A stretch of 64,000 nucleotides of DNA from Salinibacterium sp. ZJ450. GTDB lineage: Bacteria; Actinomycetota; Actinomycetes; Actinomycetales; Microbacteriaceae. The notes beneath the pieces are model-generated. The model made no database searches. It was not told the DNA's origin and saw only the letters and a program-made list of their open reading frames with translations. Location: NCBI RefSeq assembly GCF_011751885.2, contig NZ_CP061771.1, positions 2,480,001-2,544,000 on the forward strand. The letters run 5' to 3'. Both the position numbers and the translations under genes were made by a program. Positions 26,305-36,360 of the stretch are shown here, one piece after another. Position 1 is the stretch's first letter. Each line of letters opens with the position of its first letter.

Positions 26305-26880
26305 ATGGACAGCCGTGACCAGGCCGAGCAATTCCATCCCGAGAGCGTCGCCGAATGGCGACAGTGGCTCGAACAGAACCACGAGCAGTCGCCCGGCGTG
26401 TGGGTGGTTTCCTGGCGGGGCGCCACTGGTCGTCGAACGCTGCCATACGAGGATCTGGTGCTCGAGGCCCTCGCCGTCGGCTGGGTCGATGGCCAGGCGC
26501 GGCCGCTCGACGACGAGCGCTCGATGCTCTGGTTCACCCGACGCAAGCCGGGCAGCGGCTGGGCGCGCACCAACAAGGACCGCATCGCTCAACTCGAACG
26601 AGAGGGACGGATGTCGCCAGCCGGCGAGCTCGCCGTTGAGAAGGCCCGCGAGAACGGTTCCTGGACGTTGCTTGACGACGCGGAGAACCTGACCGAATCG
26701 CCGGAACTATCCGCCGCGCTCGACGCGGTACCGATGGCGCGCGCGAATTGGGATGCGTTCCCGGCCTCGGTGCGCAAGTTCGCACTCAGCTGGATCGCGT
26801 TCGCCAAGAAGCCCGAGACGCGCGCACGCCGCATCGCCGACATCGTCGACAAGGCGTCGCGCGGAGAGCGGCCGTCGTGA
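26305..26880 (+). CDS. YdeI/OmpD-associated family protein
   Basis: 191 residues. The pattern VWVVSWRGATGRRTLPYEDL, EALAVGWVDGQARPLDDER and FTRRKPGSGWARTNKDRI is characteristic of the YdeI/OmpD-associated (bacteriocin-protection-like) family. The C-terminus has NWDAFPASVRKFALSWIAFA and the conserved KKPETRARRI segment. These are cytosolic proteins with unclear biochemical role. The gene is divergent from mmsA. Confidence 0.92.
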   Translation: MDSRDQAEQFHPESVAEWRQWLEQNHEQSPGVWVVSWRGATGRRTLPYEDLVLEALAVGWVDGQARPLDDERSMLWFTRRKPGSGWARTNKDRIAQLEREGRMSPAGELAVEKARENGSWTLLDDAENLTESPELSAALDAVPMARANWDAFPASVRKFALSWIAFAKKPETRARRIADIVDKASRGERPS

Positions 26881-26980
26881 CGCGCATCTCATACTCGATT
26901 TCTACTCAGAATGGGCATAAAACGCACTTATAGATGAAACTCACAGTTACGATTTCATAACCTTTCAGGTGGATTCAGGG

Positions 26981-26996
26981 GGGTTGAATTCAGCCC
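26981..26996 (+). promoter_or_regulatory. Short inverted repeat in the leader of the secreted-protein gene
   Basis: GGGTTGAATTCAGCCC folds on itself (one G-U pair) and ends 15 nt before the GTG start, just upstream of the GAAAGGA ribosome site. It could affect translation or be a protein-binding site. Confidence 0.35.
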
Positions 26997-27011
26997 TCTT
27001 GAAAGGAAATT

Positions 27012-28022
27012 GTGAGTAGAAGCACGCCAAGACACATCCATCCGCGCCACCTCCTCCCCAAAGGTCGCAGGCAGATCGGAGCCCTGACCGGCTCGCTTCT
27101 GGCCCTCACCCTGATGTTCGGGGCTGGCTTCGCCTACGAGGCTGCGGAACCGGTGTCCGCGTCCGCCAGCTCGGCGATCCAGGAGGCCCCAGGCAAGTCG
27201 GCGGCCGCGCACCAGAAGAACGCTGAGCGCAAGGCGCAGCAGGCTGCCCCGGTCGCCCCGCCGGCCGCGGAGCCGGTCGCCGAACCCGCGCAGCCGGTGA
27301 CCCAGCCCGCTCCCGCTCCCGCTCCGGCGACCCCCGCAGCAGCAGCAGCCGCGGGCAGCGGAACCAGCAGCTACCCGATGCACACCAAGATCGCCGCCAC
27401 CACGTTCTGGGTGGGCGAGATCTTCGACGCCAACGCCGCGGACGGCAGCCAGATGCTGTCCACCTACGACGCCAACTGGTTCGCGAACTACGGCGGCTGC
27501 GACGGCGTCAGCACCGGCGGAGCCTGTGACACCGAGCCGCGCGTCGCCGCCAACGGGTTCTTCCCGTCATCCATGACTCCGAAGCAGAACCCGTTCTACC
27601 TCGACCTGCCATACGACGACGTGAACGACCCGACCGGCTTCGCCAACCGCGGCGCCGTCATCCCGTGGGCGAACGACCCGGCATACGCCGGCCAGGTTGG
27701 CGAGCAGGGCAAGAGCCTGATGAAGAACCGCTGGGTGAAGCTGATGAAGGATGGCCAGACCTGCTACGGCCAGATCGCGGATGCCGGCCCCGGCGAGTAC
27801 CACGACTCCGAGTACGTCTTCGGCGCCGGCGACGCCCGCCCGGCCAACGCCCGCTACGGCGGCGCGGGCATGGACGTCTCCCCCGCCCTGAACGGCTGCC
27901 TCGGCTTCTCCGACCTGAACGGCATGAGCGACCTCGTCGACTGGCAGTTCATCAACTACGAAGACGTGCCGGCCGGCCCCTGGCTGAACGTGCACTCCAA
28001 CGACAACACGGTGATCAACTAA
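27012..28022 (+). CDS. Secreted protein with Pro/Ala linker and C-terminal Cys-containing domain
   Basis: 336 residues from a GTG preceded by GAAAGGAAATT. It has a basic N-terminus (RHIHPRHLLPKGRRQ), a hydrophobic signal segment (IGALTGSLLALTLMFGAGFA) and an APAEPV-rich linker to about residue 115. The 200-residue extracellular domain has four cysteines (YGGCDGV, GACDTEP, QTCYGQ, NGCLGF) and motifs DAGPGEYHDSEYVFG and GAGMDVSPALNGCLGFSDL. That domain pattern is familiar from secreted actinobacterial proteins with a barrel-like fold, possibly wall-associated. Catalytic residues cannot be assigned. Confidence 0.8.
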   Translation: MSRSTPRHIHPRHLLPKGRRQIGALTGSLLALTLMFGAGFAYEAAEPVSASASSAIQEAPGKSAAAHQKNAERKAQQAAPVAPPAAEPVAEPAQPVTQPAPAPAPATPAAAAAAGSGTSSYPMHTKIAATTFWVGEIFDANAADGSQMLSTYDANWFANYGGCDGVSTGGACDTEPRVAANGFFPSSMTPKQNPFYLDLPYDDVNDPTGFANRGAVIPWANDPAYAGQVGEQGKSLMKNRWVKLMKDGQTCYGQIADAGPGEYHDSEYVFGAGDARPANARYGGAGMDVSPALNGCLGFSDLNGMSDLVDWQFINYEDVPAGPWLNVHSNDNTVIN

Positions 28023-28147
28023 CCCGCACTCGTTCGAGCAGCTGGGGTCGTGCCGATTGGCGCGGCCCCGGTGCCGGTTAAGGCGGAGCTATGCGGTGCG
28101 CGGCGCGGTTGAAATCGGATGTCGGATGCCGCTGACACACTGAAGTC

Positions 28148-29566
28148 ATGGATCTTCTCGCACTGCTCATCGGCCTGGTCATCGGGGTGCTGCTGGGCGG
28201 CGTGGCTGCGTTGCTGTACGTGCGGTCGCGGCCCTCGGCCGCCGGCGAAGACCCGGCGCTGGTCGAGGCCCGCCACGCCGCCGAGCTGGCGCAGCTGCGG
28301 TCCGTCGAGCAGGCTCGGTTGGCCGAGATGCGCGCCGAGGAGCAGGCCGTCCAGGCCCGCCTCTCGGCGGAGCTCGCCTCGGTGCACGCCACCGCGTCGG
28401 CGTTCCGGGCGCAGATCGTCGGCCTGCAGGAGCAGCAGCGCGAGCTGGTGGATCGTCAGCGCGCCGAGCACCAGGCCCAGACCGAACGCGACCGCGCCGA
28501 GAGCAAGGTGCTGCAGGCGCTGACCCCGGTGCAGGAGAACCTGCGGGCGATGCAGCTGAAGGTCACCGAGCTCGAGACCCAGCGCAGCCTGCAGCACGGC
28601 GAGCTGAGCCAGCAGTTGAAGGCGGCGAACGAATCCGAGGAGCGGCTGCGCGCCACGGCCGAGTCGCTGGCGTCCGCGCTCAAGAGCAACAGCACCCGCG
28701 GAGTGTGGGGCGAGACCCAGCTGCGCAACGTGGTGCAGGCCGCCGGGCTGATCGAGCGGGTCGACTTCGACGTGCAGTCCAGCATCAGTTCGGATGCCGG
28801 ATCGGGTCGCCCCGACATGGTGGTGCACCTGCCCGGGGGCAAGAACATCGCGGTCGACGCGAAGGTTCCGTTCAACTCGTACCTCGAGGCCAGCCAGATC
28901 CCGGTCACCGCCACCGGCGAGGAGGCCGTGCGCCGCGAGCAGTTGATCAAGCAGCACGTGAAGGCGTTGCGCGCGCATATCGACGCGCTCGCCAGCAAGA
29001 CCTACTGGGCGGGACTCGAGGCCTCCCCCGAACTCGTGATCGCGTTCATCCCGAGCGAGTCGCTGGTGTCAAGCGCGATGGAAGCCGACCCGTCGATCAT
29101 GGACTACGCCTTCGGCAAGCGGGTGGCACTGTCGTCGCCGGTGACCCTGTGGTCGGTGCTGAAGACGGTGGCGTTCAGCTGGCAGCAGGACGTGCTCACC
29201 GAAGACGCCAAACAGCTGTTCGACCTCAGCCGCGAGCTGTACACCCGGTTGGCGAAGCTGTCTGAGCACATCGAGAAGCTGGGGCGCTCGATCGAGAGCA
29301 CGGTCAAGAACTACAACGCCTTCGTCGGCTCGATGGAACGCCAGGTGCTGCCGAGCGCCCGCAAGCTGAACGCGCTCGACGAGACCAAGGTGCTCGGCCC
29401 GCTGGCCGGCATCGAGGAGTCGCCGCGTGAGCTGACGGCGTACGAGTTGACGACCGCGGCACCCGCCGAGGTGGCTGCCGAGGTGACTGCCGGGTCCGTC
29501 GAGCACACCGCGCCCTCGACCGAGCGAATTGACGCCGCGCGCCCACAGGATGTGAACGCGGCCTAA
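28148..29566 (+). CDS. rmuC: DNA recombination protein RmuC
   Basis: 472 residues. One N-terminal membrane helix (LLALLIGLVIGVLLGGVAAL), a coiled coil over residues 40-180, then the RmuC nuclease-like domain: RGVWGETQLRNVVQAAGL, GRPDMVVHLPGGKNIAVDAK, FIPSESLVSSAMEADPSI and KNYNAFVGSMERQVLPSAR. The D and K of the DMVV/VDAK core fit the PD-(D/E)XK-like fold. RmuC limits inversions and recombination at inverted repeats. The 3' end overlaps the convergent gene by 4 nt. Confidence 0.96.
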   Translation: MDLLALLIGLVIGVLLGGVAALLYVRSRPSAAGEDPALVEARHAAELAQLRSVEQARLAEMRAEEQAVQARLSAELASVHATASAFRAQIVGLQEQQRELVDRQRAEHQAQTERDRAESKVLQALTPVQENLRAMQLKVTELETQRSLQHGELSQQLKAANESEERLRATAESLASALKSNSTRGVWGETQLRNVVQAAGLIERVDFDVQSSISSDAGSGRPDMVVHLPGGKNIAVDAKVPFNSYLEASQIPVTATGEEAVRREQLIKQHVKALRAHIDALASKTYWAGLEASPELVIAFIPSESLVSSAMEADPSIMDYAFGKRVALSSPVTLWSVLKTVAFSWQQDVLTEDAKQLFDLSRELYTRLAKLSEHIEKLGRSIESTVKNYNAFVGSMERQVLPSARKLNALDETKVLGPLAGIEESPRELTAYELTTAAPAEVAAEVTAGSVEHTAPSTERIDAARPQDVNAA

Positions 29567-30930
29567 GAGACGCCCGTGCCGCCCAGGTGCGTCAAAAACC
29601 AGTCGCGTGCCAAACGGGCTGCTTCGTTTAGGGTTCCCGGCTCCTCGAACAGGTGGGTGGCGCCAGGCACCACGGCAAGTTTGTTCTCGCACTGCAGGTG
29701 GCGCTGCGCCTCGCGGTTGAGCTCGAGCACCGCCTCGTCGTGACCGCCGACGATCAGCAGGGTGGGCGACGTGACCCGGTGAAGCACCGGAATGGTGAGG
29801 TCGGGTCGACCACCCCGTGAGACGACGGCCGAAACGCCCTCGCCCCGGGCCGCTGCAGCCGCGAGTGCGGCAGCAGCACCCGTGCTGGCGCCGAAGTACG
29901 CGATCGGCAGGCCGGCAGCCCAGGGCTGCCGCGCGGCCCAATCGCTCGCGGCACCCAGCCGCGCTGACAGCAGATCGATGTCGAAGACGTTGGACCGGCG
30001 GGACTCCTCGGCCGTGGTCAGCAGGTCAAAGAGCACGGTTCCGAGCCCTGCGTTGTGCAGCACCGAGGCGACGTATCGGTTACGGGGACTGGTGCGGCTG
30101 CTGCCGCTGCCGTGGGCGAACAGCACCACTCCGAGCGAGTCCGGCGGAAGCGTGACGTGGCCGGGTAACACGGTGTCGTCGCCCACCGGGATGACGACGT
30201 CCTGATCTGCGCCGGAATGCGCGGCGCCCCCGCTCCCGACATCCCCCTCCGCTGCCCTTCCGGGCGGCGCGCGGCCGGCGGTGGTCCTGGCGGCGGTGTT
30301 GACCGCCGCGCGCTCCAACAGCGCGACCACCTCGTCATCGCTGGTCTGGCCGAAGTGGTCGTAGAACTCCCCGACGGCGTTGAACCGGTAGGGCTGCTGC
30401 AGGCAGACGAACTCGTCGACCTGCGGCCAGTCCGCCGGCGCGGCGTCGGCCGGGGCCACGGGCACCGCGAGGACCACCACCGATGCCCCGGCGGCGCGGG
30501 CCACGGAACAGGCCGCGCGCGCCGTTGAGCCGGTGGCCAGCCCATCGTCGACGACGAGCGCGGTCTTACCCACCAGCGACAGGCGTGGCTGGCCCGGGCG
30601 GAACCGGCGGGCACGCTCCTCGACGACCTGCCGCTCCCGATCAGCCGCCGCGGCCAGCACCGCCTTGCTCACCCCCATATCCCGCACGATCCGGTCGTTG
30701 ACCACGATCACGTTGCCCTCGCCGACCGCGCCCATCGCCAATTCCGGCTGCTGCGGCACACCGAGTTTCCGCACCACGATCACGTCGAGCGGAGCGGCGA
30801 GGGTATCGGCGACCTCGGCCGCGACCGGCACGCCGCCGCGCGGCAGGCCGAGCACCACCGTGTCGGGTCCGCGGTACTGCAGCAGCCGCTGCGCGAGCCG
30901 GCGGCCGGCATCCCGACGGTCACGGAACAT
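29563..30930 (-). CDS. Phosphoribosyltransferase fused to alpha/beta (dienelactone-type) hydrolase
   Basis: 455 residues with two domains. Residues 1-215 are a type I phosphoribosyltransferase: VLGLPRGGVPVAAEVADTL, KLGVPQQPELAMGAVGEG, and the PRPP loop VVDDGLATGSTARAA. A linker of about 40 residues leads to an alpha/beta hydrolase: HVTLPPDSLGVVLFAHGSGS, nucleophile elbow YFGASTGAAAA, acid region LLIVGGHDEAV and histidine in VPGATHLFEEPG. Both active sites look intact. Such fusions occur in actinobacteria and the substrates are unknown. Upstream reading frame before 30930 is not coding. Confidence 0.93.
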   Translation of the reverse strand: MFRDRRDAGRRLAQRLLQYRGPDTVVLGLPRGGVPVAAEVADTLAAPLDVIVVRKLGVPQQPELAMGAVGEGNVIVVNDRIVRDMGVSKAVLAAAADRERQVVEERARRFRPGQPRLSLVGKTALVVDDGLATGSTARAACSVARAAGASVVVLAVPVAPADAAPADWPQVDEFVCLQQPYRFNAVGEFYDHFGQTSDDEVVALLERAAVNTAARTTAGRAPPGRAAEGDVGSGGAAHSGADQDVVIPVGDDTVLPGHVTLPPDSLGVVLFAHGSGSSRTSPRNRYVASVLHNAGLGTVLFDLLTTAEESRRSNVFDIDLLSARLGAASDWAARQPWAAGLPIAYFGASTGAAAALAAAAARGEGVSAVVSRGGRPDLTIPVLHRVTSPTLLIVGGHDEAVLELNREAQRHLQCENKLAVVPGATHLFEEPGTLNEAARLARDWFLTHLGGTGVS

Positions 30931-30943
30931 CGCGAGCCTCCCG

Positions 30944-31159
30944 TCACGCGGCGGGCTCGATGTTCTGATTGCCGCGGAAGACGTTATCGGGGTCGAAGAC
31001 CGCGACGGCCAGCGAATGTTGACGCGCGTATGCCAACGCCTCTCTGACGTCATCCGCGCTGGCGCAGGCGGCGATCACCGCCGGGCGCCGGGCGATCATC
31101 GCGTTGAACAGCGCGCAGGTCGCGTCGTAGTCGACGTCGTCAGGCCTGACCCACTTCAT
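30944..31159 (-). pseudogene. Remnant of FAD-linked oxidoreductase with internal deletion
   Basis: A frame of only 71 codons from an ATG at 31159. Its first part matches the start of a FAD-binding (BBE-type) oxidase (RPAVIAACASADDVREALAY, ARQHSLAVAV). It then jumps directly to the usual C-terminal end of the same family (FDPDNVFRGNQNIEPAA). The FAD-binding loop and about 350 residues expected between them are missing, so an in-frame deletion inside a roughly 450-residue gene is inferred. It sits just upstream of the phosphoribosyltransferase fusion. Confidence 0.75.
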
Positions 31160-31180
31160 TGCCCATTCCCTTGCCTCCGG

Positions 31181-31220
31181 CACGAGTAGCACCTCGTGGG
31201 CACGAGTAGCACCTCGTGGG
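31181..31220. repeat. Tandem duplication of a 20-bp hairpin unit
   Basis: CACGAGTAGCACCTCGTGGG occurs twice in direct succession (31181-31200, 31201-31220). Each copy contains the inverted repeat CACGAG/CTCGTG around TAGCAC. It lies at the 5' side of the oxidoreductase remnant. Confidence 0.7.
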
Positions 31221-31295
31221 CGCCACGTTAGGCCGCCCGAGAGGCGGCGACAAGGGGGCGCTGGGCGTCAGGTTCGCGAAGCGCCACCGACGCCA

Positions 31296-31363
31296 CGAGC
31301 GCCGCACTTTCGTGCGAGCGCCGCCGTCAGAACTGCGGCGCTCGTGCGAAAGGGCGGCGCTCG
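31296..31363. repeat. Intergenic nested inverted repeat, family B copy 1
   Basis: Outer arms CGAGCGCCGC (31296-31305) and GCGGCGCTCG (31354-31363). Inner arms CGAGCGCCGC (31315-31324) and GCGGCGCTCG (31335-31344). TTTCG/CGAAA spacers also pair, so the whole element can form one long hairpin. It lies downstream of glpX. Copy 2 is at 43018-43082. Confidence 0.7.
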
Positions 31364-31404
31364 ATGAGTCACCGCGCACCCGAGGGTTCAGGTGGTGGAG
31401 CGGC

Positions 31405-32394
31405 TTAGTCCTCGAGCCACTTCGAGACGAGGTGATCGGCCAGCACGCGGCGGATGGTGCCGGAGTGTGAGCGCAGCACCACGCTCTCGGTCTTGATGAT
31501 CGGCCCCTTGCGGCGCACGCCCGCGACCAGCTCACCGTTGGTCACACCGGTCGCCACGAAGAAGGTGTTGTGGCCCGAGACGAGCTCATCGGCCTCGTAG
31601 ACGTAGTCGAACTTGAGCCCGGCGTCGAGGCCACGCTGCTTCTCCTCGTCGGAGCCGGGAGCCAGCCGGCCCTGCAGGAATCCGCCGAGCGCCTTGATCG
31701 CGGCGGCGGTGGCCACACCCTCCGGGCTGCCACCGATGCCGACGCACATGTCGATGCGGCTTTCGTAGCGTGCCGCGTTGATGCCGCCCGCGACGTCGCC
31801 GTCGAGCATCAGCCGGGTGCCGGCACCCGCGGCGCGGATGTCGTCGATCAACTGCGCGTGGCGCGGACGGTCCAGCACCGCAACCCGAAGCTCCGAGACA
31901 TCCGTTCCCTTCGCCGCAGCCAGCGCCCGCAGGTTCTCGCCGATCGGTTTGCGGATGTCGATGACACCGACGCCTTCGGGGCCGGTGACGATCTTGTCCA
32001 TGTAGAACACGGATGACGCGTCGAGCATGGTGCCCCGGTCGGACACCGCGATCATCGAGATCGCGTTCTGGCGGCCGGCGGCGGTGAGCGAGGTGCCGTC
32101 GATCGGGTCGACCGCGATGTCGCAGGCGGGTCCGCGGCCGTTGCCGACGTGCTCGCCGTTGTAGAGCATCGGCGCCTGGTCTTTTTCCCCCTCGCCGATC
32201 ACGACGACGCCGTCGAAGTTCACGGTGCCGAGGAACTTGCGCATGGCGTCGACGGCGGCCTTGTCAGCGGCGTTCTTGTCGCCGCGTCCGATGAACGGGT
32301 AGGCGCGGATGGCGGCGGCCTCGGTGGCGCGCACCAGTTCCATGGCGAGGTTGCGATCGGGCTGTTCGATGAGGATTGAGTCGTCCGGTGTCAT
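31405..32394 (-). CDS. glpX: Fructose-1,6-bisphosphatase class II
   Basis: 329 residues, normal length. GlpX signatures: AAIRAYPFIGRGDKNAADKA, VVIGEGEKDQAPMLYNGE, the metal motif DIAVDPIDGTSLTAAG and GIGGSPEGVATAAAIKALGG. It hydrolyses FBP to fructose-6-phosphate in gluconeogenesis, the main FBPase type of actinobacteria. Class II aldolase lies nearby on the other strand, so the FBP node is clustered here. Confidence 0.98.
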   Translation of the reverse strand: MTPDDSILIEQPDRNLAMELVRATEAAAIRAYPFIGRGDKNAADKAAVDAMRKFLGTVNFDGVVVIGEGEKDQAPMLYNGEHVGNGRGPACDIAVDPIDGTSLTAAGRQNAISMIAVSDRGTMLDASSVFYMDKIVTGPEGVGVIDIRKPIGENLRALAAAKGTDVSELRVAVLDRPRHAQLIDDIRAAGAGTRLMLDGDVAGGINAARYESRIDMCVGIGGSPEGVATAAAIKALGGFLQGRLAPGSDEEKQRGLDAGLKFDYVYEADELVSGHNTFFVATGVTNGELVAGVRRKGPIIKTESVVLRSHSGTIRRVLADHLVSKWLED

Positions 32395-32498
32395 CTGAAT
32401 GGCGTCCTTAAATTGTGATTCTTTGTGCAGGAAAACACGCCGGGTGGTGACAGCGTCGCGCTCTCAGCCTATCGCGCAGGCCCCCAGTTGAGGACAGT

Positions 32499-32816
32499 TC
32501 AGAGCGAGCCCTGCTCGGGCGTACCGGCGGGAATCGGCACCAAACGGGTGACCTCGACCGGCCGGGCGAGCAGGCCGTCCAGCGCCGCGCGCTGCGCCAC
32601 GACCGCGGGGCTGCTGCCGTGAATGTCGAGGAGTTGCTCGGTGGCCCACTTCTCGATCATCACGATCGTGCCGGTCGGGTTCTCGTGGATCGCATACAGC
32701 AGGCATCCGTCTTCTTCGTGCACCGCCGCGATCGACGGCTTCAGCACGTCGAGCACGGCGTCGTGCTGTCCCTCGGCGGGTTCGAAGATGGCGGTGACGA
32801 CGATTGGGTTGCTCAT
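32499..32816 (-). CDS. Antibiotic biosynthesis monooxygenase-like (ABM) protein
   Basis: 105 residues, the size of a dimeric ABM ferredoxin-like barrel. It has IVVTAIFEPAEGQHDAVLDV, then HEEDGCLLYAIHEN and IVMIEKWATEQLLDIHGSS, the standard order in YgiN/LsrG-type proteins. The role may be quinol oxidation or a signal-related isomerisation; no substrate can be assigned. It is divergent from the aldolase gene. Confidence 0.9.
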   Translation of the reverse strand: MSNPIVVTAIFEPAEGQHDAVLDVLKPSIAAVHEEDGCLLYAIHENPTGTIVMIEKWATEQLLDIHGSSPAVVAQRAALDGLLARPVEVTRLVPIPAGTPEQGSL

Positions 32817-32932
32817 TCCTCAAGTATGCCGATCAGAGCAGGCGCGCGGCTCGCTCGATCAATAGACTCGGAACAAGACCACACCGCGGACCAGGGCTGA
32901 TCGCCGCAGCGTGATGCCTCGAAGGAGAGAGT

Positions 32933-33942
<1,010 letters not shown>

Positions 33943-33958
<16 letters not shown>

Positions 33959-35112
33959 GTCTGTTGTAACAAGCTCTGCCGAGGCGTGGCGGGCAGCTGA
34001 AAGCGTACGCGCAGCTGCTCGCCCGCCTCCCAGTGCAGGTCGCGGGCCACGGTCTGCAAGGTCAGGTAGTAGGGGGCCAGCAGCCTCACCCGCCGGGCCT
34101 CCGGCATGGTCAGCTTCATCCGCACATCGACCGCAGTCGCGTCATCCGGTTGCCCGCGCAGGCTGATCCGCAGGGTTCCGGGCTCGAGCATCGGACTGCC
34201 GAGAACCGTGGACAGGATGCCGCGGACCACCGCACGCTGCGGCGCCGTCATCCGCTCGGCACGACCGTTCGGGTCGAGAACGGTGAGTTCGTGCTCGGCC
34301 GCGAGGTCGTCGAGCCAGGTGCTCTGCACCCGGGCGACCAGCACCGAGCGCACCCGGTCGGCGAGGGCCGCCGCCTCAGCGCGGTCGTCATCGCCCACCT
34401 CGGCGCGCCGCGCGATGCGCAACAGGAACGCGCTCACCGTCTCGGCGACGGCGGAGATCCGGCCATTCCGCAACACCGCCGTGGCGTGCTCCTGCACACC
34501 GCTCCGGGTGCCGTGGCCGGGCGCTGCCGCATCGCGGGCGACCAGGGTGTGGCTCACCATGTAGCCGGAATAGACGGCCGCCGCGATGCCACCCATCAGC
34601 GGGGTGATCCCGGCGATCAGGGCAATGCTGAGCGGGGGCCAGGGATCGAGTTCGCCGTGCCAGACCAGCCCGGTTGCCAGCGCGCAGACCACGGTCGACG
34701 CCAGGGCATAGCAGCTCAGCTTCAGGGCGGAGCTGCGAGTGATCAGCGCCATCAGCACGCAGGCCGCGGCGATCGGCGCCCACCAGTGCTCCACCGGCAT
34801 GGTTCCGCGGGCGTATCCGATCGCAGACAGCCCCACCCCGACCCAGGAGAGCAGCAACGGCACGATGGCGTGGCGGAGCCGGAACCCGGTGCGATGTGGC
34901 GCGGTCAAACGGCCGATCAGCGGAAACGCCACCGCGAAACAGAGGAAGGCGATTAGTTGGGGAACCGGCTTGCTATGGGGCCAGGACGCGATGATCGTGA
35001 CGGCGCCCAGCGACAGCGCGACACCGCCGAACGCGATCGGCAGGTAGCGGCTGCTGAACCAGCTGAGCGGATCCGCGTCGTGCGGCGAGATCAGCAGCGC
35101 GTCACCTCTCAT
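33943..35112 (-). CDS. Membrane protein with degenerate kinase-like C-terminus
   Basis: 389 residues. About six N-terminal helices (LPIAFGGVALSLGAVTIIAS, AIVPLLLSWVGVGLSAIGY, SIALIAGITPLMGGIAAAVY) span residues 25-190. A cytosolic region follows with a helical pair (VLRNGRISAVAETVSAFLLR, AALADRVRSVLVARVQSTWL) and a beta-rich end (ATAVDVRMKLTMPEARRVRL). The order mirrors sensor kinases, but no phosphoacceptor histidine box or N/G1/G2 ATP motifs are visible. The start overlaps the stop of the kinase gene by 11 nt, so the two proteins probably act together. Confidence 0.75.
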
Positions 35113-36328
35113 CCAGCACCTCCGCGGGGTCGCGCGGCACCGAGAGGATCACCGAGGTGCCGATTTGGGGTTGAGTCCAGATTGTGGCGCTGCCGCCCGC
35201 CCGGCGCAGCCGCCCGACGATGGAGTTGCGGATGCCCAGCCGGTCCAACGAGACATCGTCGATCAGAAATCCGGTGCCGTGATCGACGACCATGACGGTC
35301 ATTTGCTGCGCGTCGCGGTCGATGAACACATCGGCCGAGTCGGTGTCGGCATGGTTCACGACGTTGTCGAGGCAGGCGCGGATCGCGCTCAGCATGGCGT
35401 CGCGGCTTGCCGCCTCAAGATCGCCGAGCGCCGCACTGTGACCGCTCACGTCGACCCTCAGCCCGATCGACTCGTAGTCCGTCACGATCTCGCGGATGTC
35501 GTGCTGCAGCGAGCGCCGCGTCGGAGGGGGGAACCCGCCCCGCTCGATCACCGAGGCCAGTGCCGCGGCATCCGCTTCGATTCGATCGCGTTCAGTGGCG
35601 GTAAGCGGGCCGGCGCTGTGCACGATCGCCGTGAGGTCGCCGAGAACGGTGTCGTGAATCAGCGCGGCGGCGCGGTGTTCTGCATCTCGGCCGGCGGACA
35701 TCCGCTCGCTGGCGGCTTCGGCGGCGGCGAGGTCCTCGGTGCGCCGGTCGTGGAGCCTCAGGCTGAACCAGAGCGACACCAGCACCGCACTGAACGTGAG
35801 CGCCGCGATCACCGGCCCCTCGGCGACCCGGGGAGGCAACCCGAGCACACCGGATGCCGCGAGCGTCGCCAGGGTGCCGAGCGCAAAGCCGGAGAGGCAC
35901 CAGACCAGCCCGCTGAGGGCGCTGCCCGTGACCGCGCCGAGCAGCGCCAGCGTGAAAGCGCCCCGGTTGAGCAGCATTTCCCCGTTGGCCTGCACATCCG
36001 GCAGTTCTGACAGCACGATTGCCTGAAAGGCGAAGACGCACAGGGCGCCGACGGCCAGGTACAGGATCGCGGTCGCCCGACCCGGGCGCGCCAGCGCGAG
36101 CACCAGGAGCCCGATCTGCACCGCCAGACAGGCCAACGGGATGCCCGCCACGGCGAGGCGCTCACGCGCGGCCAACACGTCGATCAGCAGCAGGGCGTCC
36201 ACCACCAGCCAGACGATGCCGGTGGAACCAGCGGCGAGCGTGACTGCGCGCACCGTGTATCGCGACACGATGTTCCTGGACGCTGCGGCCAAATCCACAA
36301 CCGCGATGCTACGGCGTGGGTGCGACAT
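35102..36328 (-). CDS. Sensor histidine kinase (HisKA_3/HATPase type)
   Basis: 408 residues starting MSHPRRSIAVVDLAAASRNI. About six membrane helices over residues 30-190. The dimerisation/phosphoacceptor box AALIHDTVLGDLTAIVHSAG follows near residue 230. The ATPase domain has LDNVVNHADTDSADVFIDRD (N box), VVDHGTGF (G1), DRLGIRNSIVGRLRRAGGSA and GTSVILSVP. That is a NarL-pathway type kinase. No response regulator gene is present nearby, so its partner is elsewhere. The start at 36328 is chosen; earlier open frame is a shadow of the neighbouring gene. Confidence 0.88.
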   Translation of the reverse strand: MSHPRRSIAVVDLAAASRNIVSRYTVRAVTLAAGSTGIVWLVVDALLLIDVLAARERLAVAGIPLACLAVQIGLLVLALARPGRATAILYLAVGALCVFAFQAIVLSELPDVQANGEMLLNRGAFTLALLGAVTGSALSGLVWCLSGFALGTLATLAASGVLGLPPRVAEGPVIAALTFSAVLVSLWFSLRLHDRRTEDLAAAEAASERMSAGRDAEHRAAALIHDTVLGDLTAIVHSAGPLTATERDRIEADAAALASVIERGGFPPPTRRSLQHDIREIVTDYESIGLRVDVSGHSAALGDLEAASRDAMLSAIRACLDNVVNHADTDSADVFIDRDAQQMTVMVVDHGTGFLIDDVSLDRLGIRNSIVGRLRRAGGSATIWTQPQIGTSVILSVPRDPAEVLDER

Positions 36329-36360
36329 TCGGGACAGTGCCCGCGCCCCGGAGACGGCGA

